Below are positions 1 to 8,643 of a stretch of 15,846 nucleotides of DNA, in pieces (the first letter of the stretch is position 1; every line of letters begins with the position of its first letter). The notes below the pieces were generated by a model. That model was not told the origin of the DNA and searched no databases. It saw only the letters and a program-made list of their open reading frames with translations. Origin of the DNA: Actinobacteria bacterium UBA2184 (GTDB lineage Bacteria; Actinomycetota; Coriobacteriia; Anaerosomatales; Anaerosomataceae); contig DCVQ01000019.1 in NCBI GenBank assembly GCA_002328745.1, forward strand, positions 87,159-103,004, in the 5' to 3' direction. The translations under genes were made by a program, and so were the position numbers.

Positions 1-1412
1 AGGCCGGCGGCATCACGCAGCACATAGGCGCATCCGTCGTCGAGCGCAACGGCAAGCAGATCACCTTCATCGACACCCCCGGTCACGAGGCGTTCACCGC
101 CATGCGTGCCCGCGGCGCGAACATCACCGACATCGTCATCCTGGTCGTGGCGGCGGACGACGGCGTCATGCCGCAGACGGTGGAGGCCATCCACCACGCG
201 AAAGCCGCAGGCGTCCCGATCATCGTGGCCGTGAACAAGATCGATAAGGACGGCGCCAACCCCGAGCAGGTCAAGCAGATGCTCACCGAGCACGAGATCG
301 TGCCGGAGGAGTGGGGCGGCAACAACATCTTCGTCAACGTCTCGGCGAAGAAGCGTATCGCCATCGAGGACCTGCTGGAGATGGTGCTGCTGCAGGCCGA
401 AGTGCTCGAGCTCAAGGCGAATCCCGACACGCACGCAAGCGGCGTGGTCATCGAAGCGAACCTGGACAAGGGCCGCGGTCCCGTGGCGACCGTGCTCGTG
501 CAGCGCGGGACCCTCCAGGTCGGTGACGCCATCGTTGCGGGAACGAGCCACGGCCGCGTCCGTGCACTCGTCAATCCGCTCGGCGAGACCGTCGACTCGG
601 CAGGACCGGCCGATCCGGTGGAGATCCAGGGCCTCTCGAGCGTTCCTTCCGCGGGAGACGAGTTCCGCGTGTTCGCCGATGAGCGCGATGCGCGCAACCT
701 CGCTGAGGAGCGCGCCCTCAAGCAGCGCCTTCTCGCGCACGAGCGGAAGAGCCACGTCACCCTCGACGATCTGTTCTCGCGCATCCAGATGGGCGACATC
801 AAGGACCTCAACCTCGTGGTCAAGGCCGACGTCCAGGGTTCCATCGAGGCCCTCAAGGACGCTCTCGACAAGATGGCCCAGGACGAAGTGCACATCAACG
901 TCATCCACTCGGGTGTGGGCGGTATCACCGAGAGCGACGTGATGCTCGCCACGGCCTCGGATGCGATCATCATCGGCTTCAACGTCCGTCCGCTGCCGGA
1001 AGCTCGCGACCTCGCGGCGAAGGAGAAGGTGGACATGCGGCTCTATCGCGTGATCTACCAGGCGCTCGAGGAGATCAACGCTGCCCGTGTGGGCATGCTC
1101 GCTCCCACGATCGAAGAGCGCGACACAGCGCATGTCGAAGTCCGCGACCTGTTCAAGGTGCCGAAGCTCGGCACCATCGCCGGCTGCTTCGTGCAGGAGG
1201 GCGAGATCTCGCGCGACGACCAGATCCGTATCGTCCGCGACGGCACCGTCATCCACGACGGCAAGCTCCACTCGCTCCGCCGCTTCAAAGATGACGTCAA
1301 GAGCGTCAAGCAGGGCTACGAATGCGGTATCGGCATCGAGAACTTCCAGGACATCAAGGTCGGCGACTTCATCGAGGCCTACAAGACCGTCGAGGTCGCT
1401 CGCGAGGAGTAG
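1..1412 (+). CDS. infB: Translation initiation factor IF2, 3' part (5'-truncated by window edge)
   Basis: IF2 is the GTPase that delivers initiator fMet-tRNA to the 30S subunit and promotes 50S joining. The reading frame is open from base 3 with no start in view, giving the last 469 residues. The P-loop (G1) lies upstream of the window. Visible motifs are the G2 region GITQHIGA (fragment residues 3-10), G3 DTPGHEAF (24-31, with the PGH catalytic His), G4 NKID (78-81) and G5 SAKK. Then follow the domain II beta-barrel (GVVIEANLDKGRGPVATV), domain III (ADVQGSIEAL, HSGVGGITESD) and the C-terminal fMet-tRNA-binding barrel (GTIAGCFV, GIGIENFQDIK). The last codons are GAG GAG TAG; that GAGGAG is the Shine-Dalgarno site for rbfA four bases past the stop. 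The first ATG visible in frame (102) is internal and is not the start. Identification is secure. Confidence 0.98.
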   Translation, partial: AGGITQHIGASVVERNGKQITFIDTPGHEAFTAMRARGANITDIVILVVAADDGVMPQTVEAIHHAKAAGVPIIVAVNKIDKDGANPEQVKQMLTEHEIVPEEWGGNNIFVNVSAKKRIAIEDLLEMVLLQAEVLELKANPDTHASGVVIEANLDKGRGPVATVLVQRGTLQVGDAIVAGTSHGRVRALVNPLGETVDSAGPADPVEIQGLSSVPSAGDEFRVFADERDARNLAEERALKQRLLAHERKSHVTLDDLFSRIQMGDIKDLNLVVKADVQGSIEALKDALDKMAQDEVHINVIHSGVGGITESDVMLATASDAIIIGFNVRPLPEARDLAAKEKVDMRLYRVIYQALEEINAARVGMLAPTIEERDTAHVEVRDLFKVPKLGTIAGCFVQEGEISRDDQIRIVRDGTVIHDGKLHSLRRFKDDVKSVKQGYECGIGIENFQDIKVGDFIEAYKTVEVAREE

Positions 1413-1416
1413 CGTC

Positions 1417-1782
1417 ATGAAGAGCACACCCCGAACCCGGAAGTTGGGGGAGGCGGTCAGAGAGGCCCTCGCACAGGTATTGCGCGAGGACGTCGCCGAC
1501 CCGCGCCTCGACTTCGCGACGATAACCTCGGTCCAGGTCTCCTCCGACCTCGGTGTGGCCGACGTGTACGTGACCACCCACGGTGACCAGGAACGATACG
1601 AGGAGCTGCTGGAGGGACTGCGCTCCGCTGACGGCCGGATACGCTCCGGACTCGCGCGCCGCGTGAAGCTCCGGATCACTCCCGAGTTGCGCTACCATCT
1701 CGACACCTCGGTCGACGAGGGGATGCGCATCTACGAGGCGCTCAAGAACGTCCCGCCGTCGCTCCAGGACGGCGAGGAGTGA
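1417..1782 (+). CDS. rbfA: Ribosome-binding factor A
   Basis: RbfA is a small KH-fold protein that binds the immature 30S subunit and helps mature the 5' end and central region of 16S rRNA. The 121-residue product has the usual length. It opens with the basic N-terminal helix region (RKLGEAVREALAQVL) and carries the family pattern of VADPRL followed by ITSVQVSSDLGVADVYV (residues about 27-52), and LRITPELRYHLDTSVDEG (about 85-102). The ATG is set by GAGGAG at 1404-1409, seven bases upstream, which lies in the last two sense codons of infB. The frame is open further upstream inside infB, but no start there has comparable support. Position directly after infB is the common bacterial arrangement. 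The last codons (GAG GAG TGA) in turn provide the ribosome-binding site of the next gene. Confidence 0.96.
   Translation: MKSTPRTRKLGEAVREALAQVLREDVADPRLDFATITSVQVSSDLGVADVYVTTHGDQERYEELLEGLRSADGRIRSGLARRVKLRITPELRYHLDTSVDEGMRIYEALKNVPPSLQDGEE
1774..1779 (+). promoter_or_regulatory. Ribosome-binding site deciding the nrnA-like start
   Basis: GAGGAG, made of the last two Glu codons of rbfA, ends eight bases before GTG 1788. The same arrangement occurs at infB-rbfA (GAGGAG, stop, seven-base spacing). GTG 1779, which overlaps the rbfA stop, begins on the last base of this motif and so would have no usable Shine-Dalgarno site of its own. I therefore prefer 1788. Confidence 0.6.
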
Positions 1783-1787
1783 CATCC

Positions 1788-2759
1788 GTGGCGCTCGAGA
1801 GCGCGCTCGCGGCCGCCGCAGCGGCGCTCCGTGGCGCGACATCGGTGATCATCGGCTCTCACGTCGAGCCCGACGGTGACGCCGTAGGCTCCACGCTCGG
1901 TCTTGCCAGCGCCCTGACGCTCGCGGGCATCGACGCCGGAGTCGTGCTCGCATCCGGAGGCGGCTGCCCCTCCACCTACGCGTTCCTCCCGGGATCGGAC
2001 CGCTATCGGGACCCCGATGGCTTCGAGGCTCCCGACGTGTTCGTCTCCCTCGACAGTCCCGCACTCCATCGGCTGGGTCGCGCCGAGCCGCTCGCCAGGT
2101 CGGCGCGCACGCTCGTCGTCATCGACCACCACCCCGACGCCTCGGCCGACGGTGACATCAACGTGCTCGATCCCGAGGCCGCGGCGACAGGCTGCCTCGT
2201 GTGGCGTCTGCTGCCGCACCTCGGCGTCACGGCCGATCGCGTCACCGCCGACTGCCTGTACGCCGCCCTGCTCACCGACACCGGCAGGTTCAGCTACGGG
2301 AACACCACCCCTGAAACGCTGCGGACGGCTGCGGATCTCGTCGACGCTGGCGCCCACCCGCACGAGATCTACGCCGCCATCTACGAGACCAGGTCCGGCG
2401 GCGCGCAACTGCTTCTCGGCCGGACGCTCGAGCGCATAGCCCTCGCGAACGGCGGCCAGATCGCCTACGCCTGGATCGACGGGAACGACTTCGCCGAGAC
2501 CGGTGCCCGTCCCGAAGAGGCCGAGAACCTCATCGAGTACGTCCGTGCGCTTGGCGGCGTGCGCGCGGTCTTCCTCGCGAAGGCCAACGGCGGTACCGTC
2601 CGCGTGAGCCTGCGGGCCAAGGACGAGACCGACGTCGGCGCGATCGCGCGCGGGTTCGGGGGCGGCGGCCACCGGGCGGCGGCCGGCTTCACCTGGGAAG
2701 GCACCCTCACGGGGCTCCTCGAAGCGCTGCTTCCGGCCCTTCCCGGAGGCGCCCGGTGA
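1788..2759 (+). CDS. nrnA: DHH-family phosphoesterase, NrnA-like oligoribonuclease / pAp phosphatase
   Basis: NrnA-type DHH/DHHA1 enzymes degrade 2-5 nt RNA fragments to mononucleotides and also dephosphorylate 3',5'-pAp, using Mn2+ in the cytosol. The product is 323 residues, usual for the family. The metal-binding motifs are in order: SHVEPDGDAVGS (about 24-35; H25, D29, D31), LDSP (D89), IDHH (D113-H115) and DTGRFSYGNTTPE near the middle. The C-terminal DHHA1 domain ends in the GFGGGGHRAAAGF substrate loop (about 290-301). The start could instead be GTG 1779, three codons earlier, but only 1788 has a well-spaced Shine-Dalgarno site. The gene sits between rbfA and truB, a frequent position, and overlaps truB by four bases. 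Function is inferred from motifs; pAp phosphatase and nanoRNase activities cannot be separated from sequence alone. Confidence 0.9.
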   Translation: MALESALAAAAAALRGATSVIIGSHVEPDGDAVGSTLGLASALTLAGIDAGVVLASGGGCPSTYAFLPGSDRYRDPDGFEAPDVFVSLDSPALHRLGRAEPLARSARTLVVIDHHPDASADGDINVLDPEAAATGCLVWRLLPHLGVTADRVTADCLYAALLTDTGRFSYGNTTPETLRTAADLVDAGAHPHEIYAAIYETRSGGAQLLLGRTLERIALANGGQIAYAWIDGNDFAETGARPEEAENLIEYVRALGGVRAVFLAKANGGTVRVSLRAKDETDVGAIARGFGGGGHRAAAGFTWEGTLTGLLEALLPALPGGAR

Positions 2760-3673
2760 GCTCCCGTCGGCAGCCGACCGGGTTGTCCGGGGTCCTGCTG
2801 GTCGACAAGCCCGCGGGACCCACGAGCCACGACGTCGTCGCTTCGCTTCGCCGCGCGACAGGGGAGCGGAGAGTGGGGCACGCGGGCACCCTCGATCCCG
2901 CCGCGACGGGTCTCCTGATCGGCCTCATCGGCCCCGCGACCCGGCTCGCAAGCTACCTCACCGGGCAGGAGAAGACGTACGAGGCACGCATCGTCTTCGG
3001 AGCCGCGACCGACACGCTTGATGCCGAGGGGAGCGTCGTCGAGACCGCGCCCGTCCCGGCGAGCGTCTTCGAGGAATCGCGTGCGCGTGAGGTCCTCGAG
3101 GGCTTCATGGGCGCCTCCCTGCAGACGCCCCCCGCATACTCGGCGGTGAAGAAGGCGGGCCAGACGGCCCATCGCGCCGCGAGGTCGGGCAGCCCGCTCG
3201 CGCTCGAGGTCCGGCGAATCGACGTGAGCGAGGCCGATCTCGTGCGTATCGAGGCCGACCAGAGCGCTTGGGTCGTGCGCTTCACGGTGTCGAAAGGCAC
3301 GTACATCCGCACGCTCGCAAACGACATCGGCCGACGCGCCGGGACGGTCGCGCACCTCGCCGCGCTGCGGCGCACGCGTTCCGGACAGGCCACGCTCGAG
3401 CACGCGCATCCCCTCGAGGAGATCGCCGACCGGGCGCGCGAGGGCGCCGTCACGACGCTCTTCGCCGACCCGGTGCCGCTTCTCGGTCTGCCGCGTGCGG
3501 ACCTTCCTGCCGAGCAGGTCGCCCAGGGCCGCCCGGCACCGCTCCCGTCCGATGCGCCTGACGGCTCCCACCTCTTCGCCGTCGCCACCGACGAGCGCCT
3601 GCTCGCCATCTACCGCAGGGACGGAGACCTCCTGCGCGCCGAGACCGTCTTCGCCACGGGGGTCGCCCGATGA
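2756..3673 (+). CDS. truB: tRNA pseudouridine(55) synthase TruB
   Basis: TruB isomerises U55 in the T-loop of elongator tRNAs to pseudouridine. The 305-residue protein shows the family motifs in order: GVLLVDKPAGPTSHDVV (12-28), RRVGHAGTLDPAATGLL (38-54) with catalytic Asp47, KTYEARIVFGAATDTLDAEG, the tRNA-binding loop QTPPAYSAVKKAGQTAHRAA, and SKGTYIRTLANDIG. A short C-terminal PUA-like extension follows HLAALRRTRSGQ. GTG 2756 overlaps the preceding TGA (GTGA) and has GGAGG at 2745-2749, six bases upstream, so translational coupling to the DHH gene is likely. All catalytic elements are present. Its stop overlaps the ribF start as ATGA. Confidence 0.97.
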   Translation: MSSRRQPTGLSGVLLVDKPAGPTSHDVVASLRRATGERRVGHAGTLDPAATGLLIGLIGPATRLASYLTGQEKTYEARIVFGAATDTLDAEGSVVETAPVPASVFEESRAREVLEGFMGASLQTPPAYSAVKKAGQTAHRAARSGSPLALEVRRIDVSEADLVRIEADQSAWVVRFTVSKGTYIRTLANDIGRRAGTVAHLAALRRTRSGQATLEHAHPLEEIADRAREGAVTTLFADPVPLLGLPRADLPAEQVAQGRPAPLPSDAPDGSHLFAVATDERLLAIYRRDGDLLRAETVFATGVAR

Positions 3674-4614
3674 CCAAGACTTCGACCTTCTCCCTGGCCA
3701 CCCCTCCGCTCGGTCCGGCAGTGATCGCGATCGGAGCGTTCGACGGCGTGCACGTCGGCCACCAGGCCCTCGTGCGTGACTCGATGTCGATCGCGCGTTC
3801 GGCGGGAGTCGCATCGATCGTGATGACCTTCGAGCCCGATCCCGAAGACGTGCTGTTCCCTGATACCGCACCTCCACGGCTCACTCCCGCCGCGGAGAAG
3901 ACCGCTCTGCTGGCCGCGCTCGGCCCTGACCGCGTGCTTGTCGTCGCCTTCGACGAGGTGCTGGCCGCGCTTTCGCCCGAGGAGTTCTGCACCCGGATCC
4001 TGTGTGCCGCCGCGACGCCGCACACCGTCGTCGTAGGATCGGACTTCCGGTTCGGCTCCCATGCCTCCGGAAACGTCCGCACGCTTCAAGACCTAGGGGC
4101 GGTCCACGGTTTCACCGTGCTCGGCCACGACCTGATCGCCAGCGACGGCATCACGGTCACCGCGACGCGCATCCGCGCGCTGATCGCCGAGGGCGCCGTC
4201 GCTCCCGCCGCGGTCCTTCTCGGGCGGCCCCACCGCGTCGTCGGCGTCGTCGCGCACGGCAGGGGAGTCGGACACGCGCTCGGCGTCCCCACCGCGAACC
4301 TCGTCCACGACCCGACGGTCGCCCTTCCCGCGCCGGGCGTCTACGCCGCGTGGGCGCTCCTCGCCGAGGGGCGCTTCCGCGCGGCGGTCTCGGTAGGGGT
4401 TCCCGCGTCGTTCCCCGATGCGCCGCCCGCGCTCGAGGCCCATCTCATCGGCTTCGATGGCGACCTCTACGGCGCGACGGTGGCCATCGACTTCGTCGAC
4501 CGCGTCCGCGAGCAGCGTCCGTTCGCCTCTCTCGAGGCGCTCTCGGCGGCGATCGGCGACGATGTCGCTCACATCGCGCGAACGCTGGCGGGCGATCAGG
4601 TCGGGGACGTGTAG
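3670..4614 (+). CDS. ribF: Bifunctional riboflavin kinase / FAD synthetase
   Basis: RibF converts riboflavin to FMN and then FAD with two ATPs. The 314-residue protein has the N-terminal nucleotidyltransferase domain (GAFDGVHVGH at 22-31, MTFEPDP, VGSDFRFG, VTATRIR) and the C-terminal riboflavin kinase domain (GRPHRVVGVVAHG, GVPTANL with P207-N210, LEAHLIGFDGDLYG, VDRVREQRPF). Divergences seen: the loop usually resembling SVGTNPTF reads SVGVPASF, and the usual Arg after DFRFG is missing (SHASGN). The core ligand motifs are intact, so I expect activity. ATG 3670 overlaps the truB stop; the Shine-Dalgarno is only a G-run (3658-3662), so coupling probably matters. No FMN riboswitch is possible upstream because there is no gap. 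A hairpin starts three bases after the stop. Confidence 0.96.
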   Translation: MTKTSTFSLATPPLGPAVIAIGAFDGVHVGHQALVRDSMSIARSAGVASIVMTFEPDPEDVLFPDTAPPRLTPAAEKTALLAALGPDRVLVVAFDEVLAALSPEEFCTRILCAAATPHTVVVGSDFRFGSHASGNVRTLQDLGAVHGFTVLGHDLIASDGITVTATRIRALIAEGAVAPAAVLLGRPHRVVGVVAHGRGVGHALGVPTANLVHDPTVALPAPGVYAAWALLAEGRFRAAVSVGVPASFPDAPPALEAHLIGFDGDLYGATVAIDFVDRVREQRPFASLEALSAAIGDDVAHIARTLAGDQVGDV

Positions 4615-4617
4615 CTG

Positions 4618-4633
4618 CACGCCCGGAGGCGTG
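4618..4633 (+). terminator. Hairpin at the ribF 3' end, without T-tract
   Basis: CACGCC (4618-4623), loop CGGA, GGCGTG (4628-4633) forms a perfect 6-bp stem, extendable by G-T wobbles. It begins three bases after the ribF stop. No T-run follows; instead the rpsO -10 element begins almost at once. It may end the infB-ribF operon by a U-independent route, protect the mRNA end, or act at DNA level as an inverted repeat in the spacer of the rpsO promoter. Confidence 0.4.
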
Positions 4634-4642
4634 TGATATACT
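4634..4642 (+). promoter_or_regulatory. Extended -10 promoter for rpsO
   Basis: TGA followed by TATACT (4637-4642) is an extended -10 element, AT-rich in a very GC-rich context. A -35 at the right distance (CTGCAC, 4615-4620, 16-bp spacer) matches the consensus weakly, as is common for extended -10 promoters. Transcription would begin near 4649-4651, leaving an rpsO leader of roughly 90 nt. Confidence 0.65.
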
Positions 4643-4661
4643 AGCGCGGTTGTACCCACGA

Positions 4662-4710
4662 CCTGCCTCCTGGAACGGCGACTCACCGACGCCCCTCTCG
4701 GACTCAGGCG
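4662..4710 (+). promoter_or_regulatory. Structured rpsO leader, candidate S15 autoregulatory site
   Basis: Several short complementary segments nest here. GCCT (4665-4668) pairs with AGGC (4706-4709) and would enclose CCGA (4686-4689) with TCGG (4698-4701). The loop CGCC (4690-4693) can pair with GGCG at 4677-4680 or 4707-4710, giving competing or pseudoknot-like folds. S15 represses its own mRNA through such leaders in several bacteria. Individual stems are only 4 bp, so this is an inference. Confidence 0.3.
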
Positions 4711-4737
4711 ACATCTCAACGAAAGGTGAAAGAGAAT

Positions 4738-5007
4738 ATGGCACTCGAGAAGGACGTCAAGACGTCCATCATCGCCGAGCACGCCCGCACCGAGGGCGAC
4801 ACCGGCTCCGCTGAAGTCCAGATCGCGCTCCTCACGCAGCGCATCCGCGACCTCACCGAGCACCTTCGCACCCACTCGCACGACCACCACTGCCGCCGTG
4901 GGCTCCTCAAGCTCGTGGGGCAGCGCCGCAGGTTCCTGAACTACCTCAAGAAGAATGACATCGAGCGCTATCGCGCGATCGTCGCGAAGCTCGGACTCCG
5001 CAACTAA
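4738..5007 (+). CDS. rpsO: 30S ribosomal protein S15
   Basis: S15 binds early to the 16S rRNA central domain, at the three-way junction near helix 22, and contributes to an intersubunit bridge. The product is 89 residues, the standard length, with the signature LTEHLRTHSHDHHCRRGLL followed by RRRFLNYLKKND and the C-terminus AKLGLRN. An in-frame GTG at 4726 would add four residues, but ATG 4738 has AAAGGTG at 4722-4728, nine bases upstream, and gives the canonical N-terminus MALEKD. Oddity: the residue after HDHH, usually Ser (Ser51 in E. coli numbering, an rRNA contact), is Cys52 here. It has its own promoter, and pnp follows across a strong hairpin, the classic rpsO-pnp pairing. Confidence 0.98.
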   Translation: MALEKDVKTSIIAEHARTEGDTGSAEVQIALLTQRIRDLTEHLRTHSHDHHCRRGLLKLVGQRRRFLNYLKKNDIERYRAIVAKLGLRN

Positions 5008-5020
5008 CACGCGGATCCAC

Positions 5021-5048
5021 GTGAAGGCGGGGATCACCCCGCCTTCAC
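5021..5048 (+). terminator. Perfect 12-bp hairpin between rpsO and pnp
   Basis: GTGAAGGCGGGG (5021-5032), loop ATCA, CCCCGCCTTCAC (5037-5048) is a perfect inverted repeat. It lies 13 bases after the rpsO stop and about 75 bases before pnp. No T-tract follows (TGACGTAGGGG), so it is not a standard intrinsic terminator. By position it could be a partial terminator, or a processing and stability element like the RNase III-cleaved hairpin ahead of E. coli pnp. The structure is certain at sequence level; the role is inferred. Confidence 0.6.
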
Positions 5049-5055
5049 TGACGTA

Positions 5056-5070
5056 GGGGCACGAGGCCCC
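5056..5070 (+). promoter_or_regulatory. Second hairpin in the pnp leader
   Basis: GGGGC (5056-5060), loop ACGAG, GCCCC (5066-5070) makes a 5-bp stem eight bases after the 12-bp hairpin. A further GGGGC near 5094 could compete for the same GCCCC arm. Together these structures fill the 5' leader of pnp. I see no convincing -10 box in 5049-5123, so pnp probably depends on transcription from the rpsO promoter. Confidence 0.35.
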
Positions 5071-5123
5071 GATGAGATGAGGCTGCCGCCACAGGGGCGT
5101 CGCAGTCGGAGAAGAGGAAGAGG

Positions 5124-7301
<2,178 letters not shown>

Positions 7302-7320
7302 ACGCACCAACGTGACTTCC

Positions 7321-7354
7321 GACGGCCCGGAGCGCTCGTGCGCCTCGGGCCGTC
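7321..7354 (+). terminator. Long GC-rich hairpin at the pnp 3' end, without T-tract
   Basis: The arms 7321-7335 (GACGGCCCGGAGCGC) and 7340-7354 (GCGCCTCGGGCCGTC) pair over 15 positions with one G-T wobble and one A-C mismatch around a TCGT loop. It lies 19 bases after the pnp stop and 26 before the next start. No T-run follows. Its likely role is to end or protect the pnp mRNA and separate it from the M16-dapB-dapG unit. I see no clear promoter between it and the M16 gene. Confidence 0.6.
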
Positions 7355-7380
7355 CGTACTCGAAGCGAAGGAGCCGCCCG

Positions 7381-8628
7381 ATGTTCTACGACAAGACGGT
7401 GCTCGACAACGGCGTCACGGTCATCACCGAGACGATGGACACGGTTCGGTCGGTCGCTCTCGGCATCTGGTGCTCCGTGGGAAGCCGGGACGAGGCTCCG
7501 ACCGATGCAGGCATGTCGCACTTCATCGAGCACATGACCTTCAAAGGCACGCCGACGCGAAGCGCTGTGGAGATATCGGAGGCGTTCGACCGCCTCGGCG
7601 CCGAGCTCAACGCCTTCACGAGCAAGGAGTACACCTGCTACTACTCCCGGCTCATCGACCAGCACACCGCCGACGCGGTCGAGATCCTCTCGGACATGAT
7701 CGTGAACTCCACGCTCGCCCAGGACGCGTGCCTCTCGGAACGTGAGGTCGTCCTCGAGGAGATCTCGCGCTACGAAGACGCTCCCGACGAACAGGTGCAC
7801 GAGCTGTTCGCGAGCACGCTCATGCCGTCGCATCCGCTCGGGTTGCCGGTCATCGGCAGCAAGGACACCGTCGGCGGGTTCGATCACGACACCGCGGCAC
7901 GGTTCCACCGCGAGCACTACACGACAGGCAATATGGTCGTGGCGGCGGCCGGCGCGCTCGAGCACGAGGCCATCGTCGGGATGGTGCGCGAACGGCTCAC
8001 GCTGCCCCGGGGCCCTCGCACCACGCGCACGCACGCGGTGCCGACGGCCGAGCCGCGCTTGGCCGTCATCACGAAGGACACCGAGCAGGCGCACATCGTC
8101 TACGGCGTCGTCGGCCTGCCGGCGCGCCATGAGGACCGCTTCACGCTCGCGGTGCTCGACGCCGTTCTCGGCGGAGGGATGTCCTCCCGGCTCTTCCAGG
8201 AGATCCGCGAGAAGCGCGGGCTTGCCTACGCGGTCTACTCGTACCACGCGCAGTACCAGGACACGGGCCAGTTCGCGATCTACGCGGGCACGCGGCCCGA
8301 CAACGCCGCGCAGGTGATATCGCTCATCAAGGCCGAGGTCGATCGCATGTGCAGCGACCACATAACCGCCGATGAGCTCGATCGCGTCCGGGAGAGCATC
8401 AAGGGCTCGATGATCCTCGGCCTCGAGAGCACGCGCAGCCGCATGACGCGCCTGGGCAAGACCGAGACGACCGGTGGCGAGCTGCTCTCGCTCGACGAGA
8501 TCATCGACCGCGTCGACGCTGTTACCATCGAAGGCGTGCGCACGCTGGCGCAGCGCCTCTTCAACGGCCAGCACGCACTGGCGGCCATCGCCCCGTTCGG
8601 CGAGGACGCCATCGCGAACCTGCTCTAG
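7381..8628 (+). CDS. M16-family zinc metallopeptidase (processing-peptidase-like)
   Basis: M16 peptidases (pitrilysin / mitochondrial processing peptidase family) are inverted-motif zinc proteases that cleave peptides in a closed chamber. The 415-residue protein has the zinc motif HFIEH (H47, E50, H51), with Glu127 in EREVVLEE spaced as the third ligand, and the supporting motif LGAELNAFTSKEYTCYY. The C-terminal half carries the SSRLFQEIREKRGLAYAVYSY segment that holds the substrate-binding Arg and Tyr in active M16B members. No signal peptide is seen, so it is probably cytosolic. The ATG has GAAGGAG at 7367-7373, seven bases upstream; the frame runs further upstream into pnp but without a supported start. 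The equivalent gene in Bacillus (mlpA) and Streptomyces also follows pnp. Its physiological substrate is unknown. dapB follows after 15 bases, so the two are probably co-transcribed. Confidence 0.9.
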   Translation: MFYDKTVLDNGVTVITETMDTVRSVALGIWCSVGSRDEAPTDAGMSHFIEHMTFKGTPTRSAVEISEAFDRLGAELNAFTSKEYTCYYSRLIDQHTADAVEILSDMIVNSTLAQDACLSEREVVLEEISRYEDAPDEQVHELFASTLMPSHPLGLPVIGSKDTVGGFDHDTAARFHREHYTTGNMVVAAAGALEHEAIVGMVRERLTLPRGPRTTRTHAVPTAEPRLAVITKDTEQAHIVYGVVGLPARHEDRFTLAVLDAVLGGGMSSRLFQEIREKRGLAYAVYSYHAQYQDTGQFAIYAGTRPDNAAQVISLIKAEVDRMCSDHITADELDRVRESIKGSMILGLESTRSRMTRLGKTETTGGELLSLDEIIDRVDAVTIEGVRTLAQRLFNGQHALAAIAPFGEDAIANLL

Positions 8629-8643
8629 CGGGGAGGGGTCACC

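Noticed and set aside
2465..3877. Long minus-strand open frame opposite truB (470 codons), and similar ones opposite M16 (7114-8574), dapG/dapA (10187-11644) and rnj
   Set aside because: These are mirror frames of high-GC genes: Arg/Gly/Ala-rich, no recognisable domains, and fully overlapped by well-identified plus-strand genes.
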